Shown here piece by piece: positions 5,289 to 5,710 of a stretch of 5,710 nt of DNA. The position numbers were made by a program, and so were the translations under genes. How positions within the stretch are numbered: position 1 is the stretch's first letter; each line of letters begins with the position of its first letter. The notes under the pieces are model-generated. The model did not search any database, had not been told where the DNA came from, and saw only the letters and a list, made by a program, of their open reading frames with translations. The stretch is from Methanobacterium sp. (lineage in GTDB: Archaea; Methanobacteriota; Methanobacteria; Methanobacteriales; Methanobacteriaceae). The DNA lies in NCBI GenBank assembly GCA_003164415.1, contig PLTK01000081.1, positions 1 to 5,710 on the forward strand, written 5' to 3'.

Positions 5289-5303
5289 TTTTTTTTAAAA
5301 AAA
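5289..5303. terminator. T8A7 tract between convergent genes, likely bidirectional terminator
   Basis: Eight T (5289-5296) followed by seven A (5297-5303) gives a U-run in transcripts from either strand. On the minus strand the seven T come directly after the helicase stop codon. It can also back up the plus-strand terminator near 5230. Confidence 0.5.
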
Positions 5304-5710
5304 TTAATCTCTTACAATGGCTTCCTTGAAGAATGGTGGTATTAAATCCCGGTACATTCGACCGGTCATTAACATTCTTATATTACTGTCTAGTATGTAG
5401 GTTTCACAATAGTCATCTTCTGCACGCATTCCTCTTCCATATGCTTGAACAAGAGTCATAACAGTTTTATAAGCATACCATTTAGGGTCTTGTGCTTTCC
5501 TATTTTTTATCTGTTGATCTCCAAGGTATGGGAATGGTATTTTATAAATAACCTGAAATTGACACTTCTCGTATGGAAGGTCAACACCTTCGCTCATTGA
5601 GGGGCTCACTAACACTAATGGGTCCTTACTTTTCTCGAAATAGCGGAGTTTATTTTCCCTGTCTGTACTTTTATGATCAATGAGTCTTTTATCTTTAATA
5701 TGTTTCATAA
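5304..5710 (-). CDS. C-terminal part of a DinG/Rad3-type superfamily 2 helicase, runs off right edge
   Basis: The frame is open to the window edge, so the Met at 5708 is almost certainly internal and the true start lies outside. The visible part (about 134 residues) is the end of helicase domain 2. SPSMSEGVDLP is motif V, and QAYGRGMRAEDDY is motif VI (Q-x2-GR-x2-R) with the arginine finger; ETYILD after it forms the last core strand. The segment KIPFP-LGD with a following K-R/D-P-x-W-Y-xY region is typical of the DinG/XPD/Rad3 group, which unwind DNA 5' to 3', often with an Fe-S cluster in domain 1 (not visible here). The C-terminal tail ends shortly after the core with no extra domain. Its job, repair or accessory/defence, cannot be told without the rest. 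It converges on the Fe-S gene with a 78-base gap. Confidence 0.85.
   Translation of the reverse strand, partial: MKHIKDKRLIDHKSTDRENKLRYFEKSKDPLVLVSPSMSEGVDLPYEKCQFQVIYKIPFPYLGDQQIKNRKAQDPKWYAYKTVMTLVQAYGRGMRAEDDYCETYILDSNIRMLMTGRMYRDLIPPFFKEAIVRD

Overview
This AT-rich window looks archaeal, most likely from a Methanobacterium-type methanogen. Several signs point that way. The dioxygenase gene has a GGTGAT ribosome-binding site, the complement of the usual archaeal 16S 3' end. AT-rich TATA boxes sit about 25-40 bases before genes. HisF is the long form (274 residues) with the insertion seen in euryarchaeal homologues. The tRNA gene does not encode its CCA end, and T-runs rather than hairpins follow the genes. 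The genus is an inference; no rRNA or methanogenesis gene is present to fix it.

Layout, left to right. Positions 1-137 (minus) hold the first 45 codons of a gene that runs off the left edge; it starts with TTG and was too short to recognise firmly. Positions 323-1537 (minus) hold a two-gene DNA-repair operon, tag then mpg, 3 bases apart: two structurally unrelated glycosylases that both remove alkylated adenine. A 144-base divergent promoter region separates it from a plus-strand isochorismatase-family cysteine hydrolase (1682-2326). That gene ends 9 bases from the end of the convergent histidine-synthesis gene hisF (2336-3160, minus). A tRNA-Arg(UCG) gene lies at 3366-3441 on the plus strand.

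The right half carries a plus-strand pair: a class III (LigB/DODA-like) extradiol dioxygenase homologue (3659-4450) and a protein with three predicted Fe-S modules, CDGSH - YjdI-like 4Fe-4S - CDGSH (4500-5225). The 49-base gap suggests co-transcription. The window closes with the C-terminal part of a DinG/Rad3-type superfamily 2 helicase on the minus strand (5304-5710), convergent with the Fe-S gene across a T-rich bidirectional terminator region.

How the genes fit together: most are ordinary housekeeping or accessory genes of a methanogen. The two groupings that look functional are the tag-mpg repair operon and the dioxygenase/Fe-S pair. The latter is the most intriguing part, since a family known for O2-dependent ring cleavage is unexpected in a strict anaerobe. 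No CRISPR array, insertion sequence, integrase or defence island is visible.
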